Assembly (NCBI RefSeq): GCF_002741035.1 | Contig: NZ_CP016808.1 | Span: 6,744,501 to 6,808,500 of the forward strand | Origin: Paenibacillus sp. BIHB 4019 | GTDB taxonomy: Bacteria > Bacillota > Bacilli > Paenibacillales > Paenibacillaceae | Reading direction: 5' to 3' | Length of the DNA stretch: 64,000 bases | Part shown: piece by piece, positions 34,992-44,351 of the stretch | Layout of the letters: each line of letters starts with the position of its first letter | How positions within the stretch are numbered: the first letter of the stretch is position 1 | Program-made: the position numbers and the translations under genes | Notes under the pieces: model-generated | What the model saw: the letters and a program-made list of their open reading frames with translations, nothing else | Told to the model about the DNA's origin: nothing | Databases searched by the model: none

Positions 34992-36560
34992 TTAAGACTC
35001 CTGCCGCTCGGCATCTGTCTTCACCATCCCTTTAAACGACGAAGGCGACATGCCCTTATATTTTTTAAATTTAGCGTGAAAATAATCGACGTTCGCATAG
35101 CCGACCAGCTCGGATACTTGATGGACCTTAAGCCCTTGCTGAAGCAGCTCTACCGCATGGCGCAGCCGCACCTGATCGAGATAGGTGTTAAAATGCTCGC
35201 CGGTGAAATTTTTAAACATTTTGCCCAAATAGCCGCTATTGTAATTAAACAGCTCTGCCAGCGTTTCCAGCTTTAAATTTTCCGCATAATGGCGCTCAAT
35301 AAAACCGGTAATTTGCTTAATGACCGATACATTGCTGGAATTTCCGAGACGGAACGCGAGCTGCGACAGGCGGTCCTCCAGCAGCGCCATCATCTCGTCA
35401 TAGTTCGTCTGTTTGTATAAATCCGTTACAATGCGCAGCTCGTCCTGAATTGCCAGCTGTACATGAACCGCCGTCAGCTTGTTCAGTACAATCGTCAGCA
35501 TTTGCGCAAAGCTGGTTTTAATGCGCTGCTCGGAAAGCCGGCTCGTGCTCGCCAGCTCACTCGCTTCCTGCAGCATCAGCCGTACGCCATCCTGGCTGCC
35601 GATGTCGAGCATATAATACAGCTTCTGGGCCAGCTCCTGGAGCCGTAATTGGAGCTGCTCCTCATCCGCCTCTGCATGCAGAGCCTGCTCCTCGCCGCTG
35701 ACGAGATGAAGCTCGCCGCTTGACAGCCGGAAGCTATGCTTAATCGCCTCAAGTATGGCTTCATAGCTGCTCGGAAGCTGTACAAGCGCCGGCACCGCCT
35801 CGCCTACGACAGCGATATAACGCTGCTCCTGCGCCGCCTGCTGAACCCACTGCCGAAGCAGCTCGCCCGTGCCTTCCTGCACGACATAATCTTTCAGCAG
35901 CACAGCGGTATATGCGCCCGAGCTAAACGTCCAGCCTGCCCGGTTGCTCTGTACCGCACTAGTCAATCTGCGCCTCGCCGCAATGCTTGCAGCAGACGTA
36001 TGCTCCTCCGTTCTTGACCACTCAATGAGCAGCAGCTGGAAGCTCTTCGCCGAATCGCCAGTAAGCTGCTCCAGCTCCTTCCATATTTCCGGATAACTCG
36101 CCGCGTCGCCCGATACAGCAAGCTGCAGCAGCTCCTCCCGGCGCAGCGTCTCCCTATGGCCAAGACTGGCCGCCTGCTCGGAACGCTTGTCCAAAACCCC
36201 CGCTATACGCACAACGTTCTCATAGAGCTCGTCATCGTCAACCGGCTTTAATATATATGCGTCAATGCCGAACTGGATCGCCCGCTGCGCATAGCTGAAA
36301 TCAGCATGCCCGCTCAAAACAAGAAAATGGCAGGAGGTGTCGATTTTGCGAATTTCCTCTATCACCTGCAAGCCATCCATTCTCGGCATGCGTATATCCA
36401 TTAAAATTAAATCAGGCGCCAGCTGGCCGTGCTTAATAAGGGCTTCTGGGCCGCTGGCCGCTTCCCCTACCCAAACAAACCCAAGACTTTCCCAATCAAT
36501 AATTGTGCGCAGACCTGCGCGAATCATCGGCTCATCATCAACGATAAGCAGCTTATGCAT
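34992..36560 (-). CDS. YesN-type response regulator with AraC DNA-binding domain
   Basis: This is the DNA-binding half of a two-component system. The receiver domain (1-125) has LLIVDDEPMIR, phosphorylation site Asp55 in LMDIRMPRMDG, and Lys in AYILKPVDDDE. A long middle region of about 270 residues is typical of YesN. The C-terminal AraC domain (about 420-515) has two helix-turn-helix motifs (TLAELFNYNSGYLGKMFK, VSELVGYANVDYFHAKFKKY). It overlaps yesM by 8 bases. It likely activates the LplB operon or the GH3/GH95 genes next to it when glycan is present. Confidence 0.93.
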   Translation of the reverse strand: MHKLLIVDDEPMIRAGLRTIIDWESLGFVWVGEAASGPEALIKHGQLAPDLILMDIRMPRMDGLQVIEEIRKIDTSCHFLVLSGHADFSYAQRAIQFGIDAYILKPVDDDELYENVVRIAGVLDKRSEQAASLGHRETLRREELLQLAVSGDAASYPEIWKELEQLTGDSAKSFQLLLIEWSRTEEHTSAASIAARRRLTSAVQSNRAGWTFSSGAYTAVLLKDYVVQEGTGELLRQWVQQAAQEQRYIAVVGEAVPALVQLPSSYEAILEAIKHSFRLSSGELHLVSGEEQALHAEADEEQLQLRLQELAQKLYYMLDIGSQDGVRLMLQEASELASTSRLSEQRIKTSFAQMLTIVLNKLTAVHVQLAIQDELRIVTDLYKQTNYDEMMALLEDRLSQLAFRLGNSSNVSVIKQITGFIERHYAENLKLETLAELFNYNSGYLGKMFKNFTGEHFNTYLDQVRLRHAVELLQQGLKVHQVSELVGYANVDYFHAKFKKYKGMSPSSFKGMVKTDAERQES

Positions 36561-38361
36561 CTTCTTGCCCTCCTTGCGCTTGCGGGATTTGAAACGTAAT
36601 GGTCGTTCCTCCGTCTTCCCCGCCGCTCATAATCTGCAATCCGGAAGCCTGTCCATAGAGCAGCACCAGTCGCTGATGGACATTGCGCAGTCCAATGCGA
36701 TATTCCTGCTCATCGTCCATATCCCCCAGCGCCAGCATAATTTCATCCATTCTAGCCTCGTCAATGCCAATGCCGTTATCCGACACTTTCACATGCAGCA
36801 CCCGATCCCGAAGCAGCGTCGTCACGGTCACGCAGCCGCCTTCATCAATGTTTTCCAAACCATGAATGACCGCATTTTCGATCAACGGCTGAATGATCAG
36901 TGGCGGAATATCCAATGACTGCGCATGCGGGTCCAGCTCCAAATTAAAGGTGAGGCGGTCATTGCCGTAGCGAAACTTCTGGATTTCCAAATAACAGCGG
37001 ACAATTTCCAGCTCATCCTTAAGTCTTATTTTACCAGCGCCAATTTCCAAATTGCGGCGAATGAGCTTGCCCAGCATATGGACAATCGAGGAAATTTCCG
37101 TCTCGCCGTTTATATGCGCTTTCATGCGAATGGACTCCAGCGCATTAAACAAAAAATGGGGATTGATTTGGCTCGCCATCATTTTAAGCTTAATATCCTT
37201 CTGCCTCAGCTCCAGCTGATCCTGCTGCCGCTGGGACTCGGAAACCTCGTCCATCAGCCCGCGAATGCTGACCACCATATTGTTGAACTGCCGCGAGAGC
37301 AGCCCAATCTCATCATTGCCGTCCACCGTAGCCACCGTCGTCAAATCGCCCATTGCTACTTTGTTGAGGTTTTTATGCAGCAGCAGCATGCGCGTCGCGA
37401 GCAGTCCCGAGAAAAAATAAATGAGCAAAAACGCAATCGCCAAACTAATGCCCATAATCGTCAGTCCCAAAATGCTAATACGATTCGCTTCACTGACGAT
37501 GCTGTCGATCGAAAAGACGGATACGATGCGCAAACCATTGCGGCTTGATTGCGGGATAAGCTCCTCCATGACAAGCCGCGAACGCTTGCCTTCATACAAA
37601 ATTTCAAAGGTGCCTGGCCCTTTCCCCGACAATTGGCTGGAAAAATCGAGATTGGATAAATTCAGCCCTACCTGCTTGGGGTTGCTGGCCGCCACAATAT
37701 AGCCGGAATCATCAAAGATCATCGTATCGAAAGGCTCCTGGCTAAGCAGCGCATTCAGCTTCCCTTGATTAATGCCAATGACCAGCACGCCGCTTGTCCG
37801 ATAAGTAGGAAACGGTATTTTTCGAACTAGGCTGAGATAATTTTTATTTTTCTTCGTCTCATCCTTGATGTACATCCAGTGGATGCCGACTTCCCCCATC
37901 GCACTTTTGTACCAGGATGCCTCTGCGGTGGCTTTGCTTGTTTTGATAAATTCCCAGTTATCGAGAATCGTTTCGTTCGTCGTATAAAAGCGGATATTAT
38001 TGATTTCCGAATACAGCTGCATATAGTCTTTAAACGCCCGAAATTCCCACAATGCGCTTACAGCCTCAAACGTAGATTCATAATTGGTGTTCACCGTGCT
38101 TCGCAGCGCATTGTCAAACAGCATTTTATCCGAAATTGTGATGGGCATCCGAATAATGTCATCCGTCTGCTTCTTGATTTTCTCTACGTTGTTCAGCGTC
38201 TGCTGCGTCGCCTGATTCAGCACATTTTGACGAAAAGCCGCCGTTAAAATAATGCCGACAAGCAGCACCGGAATGCAGACGACAAGCAAAAATGAAATCA
38301 CCAGCTTATGCTTAATGCGAACATCGTTCATCTTTCTGACGAAGGCAGATTGTTTCTTCAC
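36553..38361 (-). CDS. YesM-type sensor histidine kinase
   Basis: This is a membrane sensor kinase of the LytS/YesM class. One transmembrane helix near residues 20-42 leads to an extracytoplasmic Cache-like sensor (about 45-290). A second helix (about 300-325) precedes a HAMP domain, then the kinase domain with ASQINPHFLFNALESI (phospho-His402) and ATP-binding motifs IENAVIHGLE and VSDNGIGID. The frame opens at 38418, but a GTG at 38361 with AAGGGG ten bases upstream gives 602 residues and a better start. Partner of the overlapping YesN gene. Confidence 0.93.
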   Translation of the reverse strand: MKKQSAFVRKMNDVRIKHKLVISFLLVVCIPVLLVGIILTAAFRQNVLNQATQQTLNNVEKIKKQTDDIIRMPITISDKMLFDNALRSTVNTNYESTFEAVSALWEFRAFKDYMQLYSEINNIRFYTTNETILDNWEFIKTSKATAEASWYKSAMGEVGIHWMYIKDETKKNKNYLSLVRKIPFPTYRTSGVLVIGINQGKLNALLSQEPFDTMIFDDSGYIVAASNPKQVGLNLSNLDFSSQLSGKGPGTFEILYEGKRSRLVMEELIPQSSRNGLRIVSVFSIDSIVSEANRISILGLTIMGISLAIAFLLIYFFSGLLATRMLLLHKNLNKVAMGDLTTVATVDGNDEIGLLSRQFNNMVVSIRGLMDEVSESQRQQDQLELRQKDIKLKMMASQINPHFLFNALESIRMKAHINGETEISSIVHMLGKLIRRNLEIGAGKIRLKDELEIVRCYLEIQKFRYGNDRLTFNLELDPHAQSLDIPPLIIQPLIENAVIHGLENIDEGGCVTVTTLLRDRVLHVKVSDNGIGIDEARMDEIMLALGDMDDEQEYRIGLRNVHQRLVLLYGQASGLQIMSGGEDGGTTITFQIPQAQGGQEDA

Positions 38362-38425
38362 TCGGCAAATGCCCCTTCTTCTGTTACTTCTTATATTTGC
38401 AGCTTCAATTCGTGGCAAAAATGTA

Positions 38426-38439
38426 AGAAAGCGTTCTCG
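38426..38439. promoter_or_regulatory. Possible catabolite-response element upstream of yesM
   Basis: AGAAAGCGTTCTCG matches 11 of 14 positions of the consensus TGWAARCGYTWNCW. It lies 65 bp before yesM, where CcpA could repress. The rest of the 371-bp gap 38362-38732 holds repeat copy B and the GH3 terminator. Confidence 0.3.
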
Positions 38440-38580
38440 AAAGCCCAGCTTCTATTATAAAATGCAGCACCCCAGATGTATACCCTGCTCCTCCCGCTCC
38501 GGGAACGTGCCAAATAAGCCTGCCTGCCCGCCGGCAGCAAACTAAGGGTTTGGCTTGCGCATGCTTATGCCCAGACTGGC

Positions 38581-38677
38581 AAGGTGAAACGGCTTCCGCC
38601 GTCCTCTGGCGGCGCGGCGCGTTTCAGTCCGAGAAATATAGAGAAAGGATGGCGAAAGCAGATCCTTTCCTATATTT
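38581..38677 (+). repeat. Dispersed two-hairpin intergenic repeat, copy B
   Basis: Hairpin 1 has outer arms TGAAACG and CGTTTCA and inner arms CCGCC and GGCGG. Hairpin 2 pairs AAATATAG..AAAGGAT with ATCCTTTCCTATATTT. It lies between the GH3 terminator and the yesM promoter region. Confidence 0.8.
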
Positions 38678-38712
38678 AAAAAAGACCGCAAGTTCATAAA
38701 GAGCCTGCGGCC
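38678..38712 (-). terminator. Terminator of the GH95-GH3 operon
   Basis: On the minus strand GGCCGCAGG pairs with CTTGCGGTC (two mismatches), followed by TTTTTT. It is 20 bp past the GH3 stop and directly abuts repeat copy B. Confidence 0.75.
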
Positions 38713-38732
38713 TAACGATCCTTCATATGCTT

Positions 38733-41630
38733 TTAGGAAAAAATAAAGCTGCTCAACCGCACGCTGCCGCTCAGCGCAATATAAACGTCCGCCTGCGGGG
38801 AAATGCCCGCTGCAAGCGATGCCGAAACGCTCTGCCACTGCTGCTCGCCGCCAGCGGGCACCGTCAGAACGGCTGCTTGTTCAGCCTCAGCAGCGCCTAA
38901 GCGCACCGTCAGCGTGCCGCCAGCCGGTCCGCCGCTAACCCGCGCCTCGATGGCTGCTGGAGCAGCGCTCCATTGCACATCTGCAAGGCGTATCCAGCCA
39001 GCGTTTGATGCATCCTTCAGCCGCACGCAGGTGCCGCTTTCCTTGCTCTCATCAAGCAGCACGCCGGAGTAATCATCATAGTTTTCCGCGCGCGTCAGCT
39101 GCGTCAGCAATCTTGGCGGAATGCTCTCGCCTTCGATGGAAAGCTCGGCTGTCAAGCGGATGTCGCTTGACGAGCTGCCGGCCATCAGGCTGTAAACGCC
39201 TGACTCCAGACAGAAGCGGTCCCGCGTCACATCCCACATGGAAAGCTCAGCTGCGCTAATCGCGATCTGAACCGTAATGCTTTCCTGCGGCTGCAAGTAA
39301 ACGCGCTCGAACCCAACGAGCTGCTTCACCGGACGTTTAACTCGCGAGGCATTCGCGCGGGCATACAGCTGCACGACTTCGCCGGCCTCCACACTGCCCG
39401 TATTCGTTACTCGAATGCTGGCTGTCCAGCCTTCGCCCGTTTCAGCCGGGGAAATTTGCAGGCTGTCGAAGGAGAATGGCGCATACGTCAGCCCATGGCC
39501 GAATGGATATAGCGGCACATCCTCGAAATACATATAGGTACGTTTTCCTTTAATAATGTCATAATCCAAAATATCGGTTAGCTGCTGCTCCATTTGGCTG
39601 TACCAAGTCATATTCAGCTTGCCTGCCGGCGCAAAATCGCCAAACAGCACATCAGCGACCGCATTGCCAAGCTCTTGCCCGGCATGCGCCAAATAGACGA
39701 CCGCTGGAAGATGCTCCTGCGCCCAGTTAAGCTCAAACGGGTAGCTGCCGATGACGACGGCGATGACGTTCGGATTAACCGCGTATACCTCCCTCAGCAG
39801 CCGCTCTTGCGCTGCTGCAAGCGTAAAGCCCGGACGGTCTGTTTCTTCCTTGCCGTTAATAAGCGGGTTGTTGCCAACGAATACAATCGCCGTTTCTGCT
39901 TCGCGGGCTGCCGCTACTGCTGCGGCAATTCCGTCAACGGTAACGTCCAACCTAAAGGCACCTTTATGCTCTTTATCACCATTGCTGCCGCTTCCGCTGT
40001 TAGCTGCGCCGCCCGCGTTGTCTCCACCTGCTTCTGGCGTACGCTCTTCTTCGGTAACTTCCTCGGATATAGTCAGCAGCTGCTTGCCATCCTGCTCCTT
40101 CAGTACAACCGGTTTATCATCCCAGGTAACAATGTCCGTCGTGCCATCCGCTTTCTCATCCAGGCGCAGCACTTCCTTCACATACCAGCCGTAAGCTTCA
40201 TCCGCTGCAGCCGCAATGTGGACATCATCCGCGCTCGTCGCGAATTTGCCCGTCGATTGGCTTTGCAGCGTCAAGCTGTTCCAACCCCAATCGCACACCT
40301 CAAACGTCTCCGCAGCGCTGCCAGCGGCGACCTGCAGTACACCGTTGTCACCAAGCGAGACAGGTGCTCCATCTGCGGCAGATCTCAATTCCACCTGATT
40401 GCTGCCGCTCGTAAACGTTACCTTTTTGCCAGCCAGCTTCTGCTGGATGGCGGCAAACGGCGTAACCGTATAAGGGAAAGTGCCGGAGTACCAATCGCGA
40501 TATACGACATCGCCGAGCGGCCCGATGACCGCTACGCTGCCCAGCTTGCTGCTGCTCAGCGGAAGCGTGGCCTTTTCATTTTTGAGCAAAACGATCGACT
40601 CGCGGGCGGCCTGAAGCGACAGGTCGCCGTGAGCTGGAGCGCATAAGACGGAATCTGGCACATTCGCATACGGATTATCCGCATCAAATTCGCCAAGACG
40701 GAAGCGCACGCGGAACGTATTGGTCAGCGCTTGGTCAAGATCTGCTTCCGCAAGCAAGCCTTCGGACAATGCCTCGCGGATCGCCCCGCAGCTAATTTCC
40801 TTATCGTCGGTAATGCTGTCGATTCCCGCTTTAATCGAATGGGCTACCGCTTCCTTGTACGTATCATAATAATGATGATCCTTCACCAGGCCGATCAAAT
40901 CGCCAGCATCGCTGACGATAAACCCGTTCATGCCCCATTCGCCCTTAACGACCTTGTTCACATCCTCATGCAAAATCGTCGGGATGCCGTTTACCGAATT
41001 GTACGACGTCATCATCGATTGAGCGCCGCCCTTGACGAACGCAGGCTGAAAAGCACGCTGGTAATATTCCTTCATATTGCGCGGATCAATGCTCGCTGAG
41101 CAGCTGCCGCGATCAATTTCATTGTTGTTGGCGATAAAATGCTTCAGCGTCGCAACCGCTTTGAAAAATACCGGATCGTCGCCTTGTATGCCTTGCACGA
41201 GAGCCGTAGTAAGCTCGCCCGTCAGCTTCGGGTCTTCGCCATAAGCCTCCTCCGTCCGTCCCCAACGCGGATCGCGTTCCATATCGACGGTAGGCGCCCA
41301 CAGCGTGAGGCCGTTTACTTCAGGGTCGCGCTGATAATAGACGCGGGCTTCATCACCGATGACAGAACCAATAGCTTTCAGCAGCTCCGGGTTCCAGGTG
41401 CAGCCAAGACCGAGGGGCTGTGGGAACGAGGTCGCTTCGCCGAGCCAAGCCAGACCATGCGCCGCTTCCGTTCCATGCTTGTATGGTTTTACGCCGAGCC
41501 GCTCAACGGCAGGCTGATATTGCACCATTAGCTCTACTTTTTCCTCCAGCGTCAGCCGCGATACGAGATCGCGCACACGCTCCTCTATGTCCAGCTTGCC
41601 GTCTAAAAATGGATACTGCTGTTCTGTCAT
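38733..41630 (-). CDS. GH3 beta-glycosidase with inserted and C-terminal accessory domains
   Basis: This is a family 3 retaining glycosidase (beta-glucosidase or beta-xylosidase type), 965 residues, with no signal peptide. The N-terminal barrel (about 15-320) has the Lys163-His164 substrate ligands (TLKHF) and nucleophile Asp241 in IVSDAGDL. The alpha/beta sandwich begins near 335 (ARESIVLLKNE) and is interrupted at about 412-562 by a beta-rich, possibly trefoil-like insert with a Gly/Ser/Asn linker. It resumes at DVTVDGIAAAV. An Fn3-like domain (about 735-805) follows, then a CBM6-like domain (about 825-965, AENYDDYSGV). It follows GH95 by 55 bp, in the same operon. Confidence 0.92.
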   Translation of the reverse strand: MTEQQYPFLDGKLDIEERVRDLVSRLTLEEKVELMVQYQPAVERLGVKPYKHGTEAAHGLAWLGEATSFPQPLGLGCTWNPELLKAIGSVIGDEARVYYQRDPEVNGLTLWAPTVDMERDPRWGRTEEAYGEDPKLTGELTTALVQGIQGDDPVFFKAVATLKHFIANNNEIDRGSCSASIDPRNMKEYYQRAFQPAFVKGGAQSMMTSYNSVNGIPTILHEDVNKVVKGEWGMNGFIVSDAGDLIGLVKDHHYYDTYKEAVAHSIKAGIDSITDDKEISCGAIREALSEGLLAEADLDQALTNTFRVRFRLGEFDADNPYANVPDSVLCAPAHGDLSLQAARESIVLLKNEKATLPLSSSKLGSVAVIGPLGDVVYRDWYSGTFPYTVTPFAAIQQKLAGKKVTFTSGSNQVELRSAADGAPVSLGDNGVLQVAAGSAAETFEVCDWGWNSLTLQSQSTGKFATSADDVHIAAAADEAYGWYVKEVLRLDEKADGTTDIVTWDDKPVVLKEQDGKQLLTISEEVTEEERTPEAGGDNAGGAANSGSGSNGDKEHKGAFRLDVTVDGIAAAVAAAREAETAIVFVGNNPLINGKEETDRPGFTLAAAQERLLREVYAVNPNVIAVVIGSYPFELNWAQEHLPAVVYLAHAGQELGNAVADVLFGDFAPAGKLNMTWYSQMEQQLTDILDYDIIKGKRTYMYFEDVPLYPFGHGLTYAPFSFDSLQISPAETGEGWTASIRVTNTGSVEAGEVVQLYARANASRVKRPVKQLVGFERVYLQPQESITVQIAISAAELSMWDVTRDRFCLESGVYSLMAGSSSSDIRLTAELSIEGESIPPRLLTQLTRAENYDDYSGVLLDESKESGTCVRLKDASNAGWIRLADVQWSAAPAAIEARVSGGPAGGTLTVRLGAAEAEQAAVLTVPAGGEQQWQSVSASLAAGISPQADVYIALSGSVRLSSFIFS

Positions 41631-41685
41631 GGTTTTTCCACTTCTCCCTTATGCTATATCTTCTATATAGGTGTATGATTTAAGC

Positions 41686-44094
41686 TTACAGTGCTTCCTT
41701 CGGCCAGACGGTGTATACAGCGCCAGCCGACGTTTCAAACCTCTCTCCCTGCATTGCGACAAGCGTACCTTCGCCTTCCGTTTGTACGGACAGCTCCAGA
41801 TCGCCGCTGCGCAGCGTGCATGGCGAGCCTGCCAATGATTCGATGCGGGCAGACGCCAGACGTCCATTTTTCCATTCCATATCGATAATGAAGCCGCCGC
41901 GCGCCCGGAGCCCTTGTACGGAACCGTCCGGCCATGCTTGAGGCAGTGCAGGCAGCAGCGCAAGCTCCTGCGTATGGCTTTGAAGCAGCAGTTCAGCAAT
42001 GCCTGCTGTCCCGCCGAAATTGCCATCAATTTGGAACGGCGGATGATCGTCGAACAAATTCGGATGCGTCGAGCGGGAAAGCAGCGTCTCGATAAAGTGA
42101 TGCGCCTGCTCCGGCTCGCCCAGCCTTGCATATAAGTTAATCAGCCAAGCGCAGCTCCAGCCCGTATGGCCGCCGCCGCTCGCGATCCGCTGTCTCAGCG
42201 ATTCCCGGCCAGCCTCCAGCAGCTTTGGCTCCTTCTCTGCATTAATCAGAAAACCCGGGTACAGGCTAATTAAATGCGATACGTGGCGATGTCCCGGCTC
42301 ATGATCCTCATATTCCTCAATCCATTCCATCAGCCTGCCATCCGAACCAACCTGGAATGGGGGCAGCTTCACAAGCGCCTCCTGCCACTCGCTGCGCAGC
42401 GCTTCATCCTCGCCTAGCAAATCGGCTGCGTGCAAGCAAAGCGTGAATAGCTCTTTAATAAGCGAAATGTCCATAGTCGTTGCGAGAGATACGCTGCTTG
42501 TGCCGCCGCTGCCATCCGGCAGCTTGTACATATTTTCCGGCGAGGTTGCCGGAACCGTTACGAGTACGCCATCCTCTGTCTCCTGCAGCCAATCCAGACA
42601 AAACAGCGCAGCTTGCTTCATGACTGGATACGCACGTTCGCGCAAATAAGCCAGATCCGGATTAAACGCATAATGCTCCCAGAGATGCAGACAAAGCCAA
42701 ATGCCGCCGAATGGCCAGAAGGCCCAGCTTGGATGCCCGCCCGAAGGAGTCGAGGCCCGCCATAAATCCACATTGTGATGGGCGACCCAGCCGCGCGCAT
42801 TATAATGAATAGACGCCGTTCGGCTGCCGGTCTGGCTAAGCTCGCCAATCATATCAATCAGCGGCTCATGGCATTCGCCCAGCCCGCAAATTTCCGCATG
42901 CCAATAGTTCATTTGCGTATTGATGTTCGTCGTATAGTTGCTGTTCCATGGCGGCTGTACCCGGTCATTCCATATGCCCTGCAAGTTGGCTGGCTGCGTA
43001 CCGGGCCTTGAGCTCTGCATTAGCAAATACCGGCCATATTGAAAATATAAAGCCTCCAGCTGCGGATCGGTTTCGCCAAGCTTATAGCCTGCAAGCCGCT
43101 CATCGGTTGGAAGCAGCGCATTTGGGCTAGTACCGAGATCGATAGCTACCCGGCGAAAAAGCCGCTGATGCTCGGCAATATGCTGGCTGCGCAGCTCCTC
43201 ATAGCCGATCGACGCTGCAATCGCAAGTGGCTGCTCATTTTTAAGCGCCAATGCCGCGGAATCATTAACCGGCATCGCCTGATAGCCGGCAAAGTTGGAA
43301 GCAGCCGCAAGCAGCAGCGTAACCGTGCCGTGTCCGCTTACAGTAAGCGAGCTGCTGGCGCCATCTACCCCACCTATGATGTTAGTCGCGCCTGCACCCA
43401 GCAATTGCAGCCTTGCCTCGAAGGAAACTCCGCGGCCCTGCTCATAAAGCACCGACTTCGGATGATCCTGACGATAGTTGTCGGCAATATGGGATGGGCA
43501 TGTCCCGCTCAGCACGAGCGCGCCGCCGCTGCCTTCCGCCAGCTGTACCGGATGCGGCGACTCCAGCCCTGCCGTTAGAGAAATCTCCCCGCCGTCCAGC
43601 GCCTCATAGCGAATGCACATCACTTGATGGACGGAGCTTACGAATATTTCGTGGCGAAACGATCGGCCATCTACTGTATACGCAGACGAAGCAATTCCTG
43701 TATCAAGGTCAAGCTCACGGCGAAAAGCAGACGTTCCGCTATCGCTTCCTAGCTGGCGATGCTCCATATAAAGATCGCCCAGAGGCTGGTAAGCCTCCGT
43801 GTTCATGCCTAGCATTTTATCCTGCACAAGCGTCTCGGCCTCGCCGTATTGCCCAGCAAAAATAAGCTCGCGCGATTTTTTCAAATACCGCAATGCTTCA
43901 TAATTGTTGGTGTCGCGCGGAAATCCAGACCATAACGTATCCTCGTTAAGCTGCACTCTCTCCTTGCGCGCATCTCCAAATACCATGCCGCCCAATCGGC
44001 CATTGCCGATCGGCAGCGCTTCCTCCCAACGGCTTGCTGGCTGCTTGTACCATAGCTTCCATGGCTGAATATTTTGCTGTTGCTGCGTTGTCAC
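41686..44094 (-). CDS. GH95 alpha-L-fucosidase family protein
   Basis: This is an inverting glycosidase of family 95, which removes alpha-1,2-linked L-fucose (some members act on alpha-L-galactose). It has about 802 residues and no signal peptide. Family marks are the N-terminal [27 protein letters not shown] domain start, [29 protein letters not shown], and [21 protein letters not shown] near the C-terminus (catalytic Asp in this last block). The frame opens at a GTG at 44106 that touches the AAAGGAG site; the next GTG, at 44094, is better spaced. First gene of an operon with GH3. Confidence 0.93.
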   Translation of the reverse strand: MTTQQQQNIQPWKLWYKQPASRWEEALPIGNGRLGGMVFGDARKERVQLNEDTLWSGFPRDTNNYEALRYLKKSRELIFAGQYGEAETLVQDKMLGMNTEAYQPLGDLYMEHRQLGSDSGTSAFRRELDLDTGIASSAYTVDGRSFRHEIFVSSVHQVMCIRYEALDGGEISLTAGLESPHPVQLAEGSGGALVLSGTCPSHIADNYRQDHPKSVLYEQGRGVSFEARLQLLGAGATNIIGGVDGASSSLTVSGHGTVTLLLAAASNFAGYQAMPVNDSAALALKNEQPLAIAASIGYEELRSQHIAEHQRLFRRVAIDLGTSPNALLPTDERLAGYKLGETDPQLEALYFQYGRYLLMQSSRPGTQPANLQGIWNDRVQPPWNSNYTTNINTQMNYWHAEICGLGECHEPLIDMIGELSQTGSRTASIHYNARGWVAHHNVDLWRASTPSGGHPSWAFWPFGGIWLCLHLWEHYAFNPDLAYLRERAYPVMKQAALFCLDWLQETEDGVLVTVPATSPENMYKLPDGSGGTSSVSLATTMDISLIKELFTLCLHAADLLGEDEALRSEWQEALVKLPPFQVGSDGRLMEWIEEYEDHEPGHRHVSHLISLYPGFLINAEKEPKLLEAGRESLRQRIASGGGHTGWSCAWLINLYARLGEPEQAHHFIETLLSRSTHPNLFDDHPPFQIDGNFGGTAGIAELLLQSHTQELALLPALPQAWPDGSVQGLRARGGFIIDMEWKNGRLASARIESLAGSPCTLRSGDLELSVQTEGEGTLVAMQGERFETSAGAVYTVWPKEAL

Positions 44095-44282
44095 TGCGAT
44101 GGTCACTCCTTTAGTTTTTATGGTTCGTCGCTCTTGCAGCGCCGTGGCTCAAATCCGTCGCCAAGCTTATATATTCATCATAAGCCAGACCTCTTCCTTT
44201 GCAGTACCCTCAATATTGCAGACAAAGTCATATATAAATTAGTACCTTTCCCGTCAAAAAACGCAAAAAAACGACAGCAAAC

Positions 44283-44324
44283 ACGCCAGTTTCCCGGCGC
44301 TTGCTGCCTGCCGGGCACTGGCGT
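44283..44324 (-). terminator. Terminator of the GH35 gene
   Basis: ACGCCAGT plus CCCGGC pair with GCCGGG plus ACTGGCGT. T-rich tracts follow 10-30 bases later on the minus strand, more distant than in a classic terminator. Confidence 0.6.
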
Positions 44325-44351
44325 ACCTGCTTATCCCCTTCAATTAGCGGC

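Noticed and set aside
39594..40646. A 350-codon open frame opposite the GH3 gene
   Set aside because: It is antisense to conserved GH3 sequence and has no start signal.
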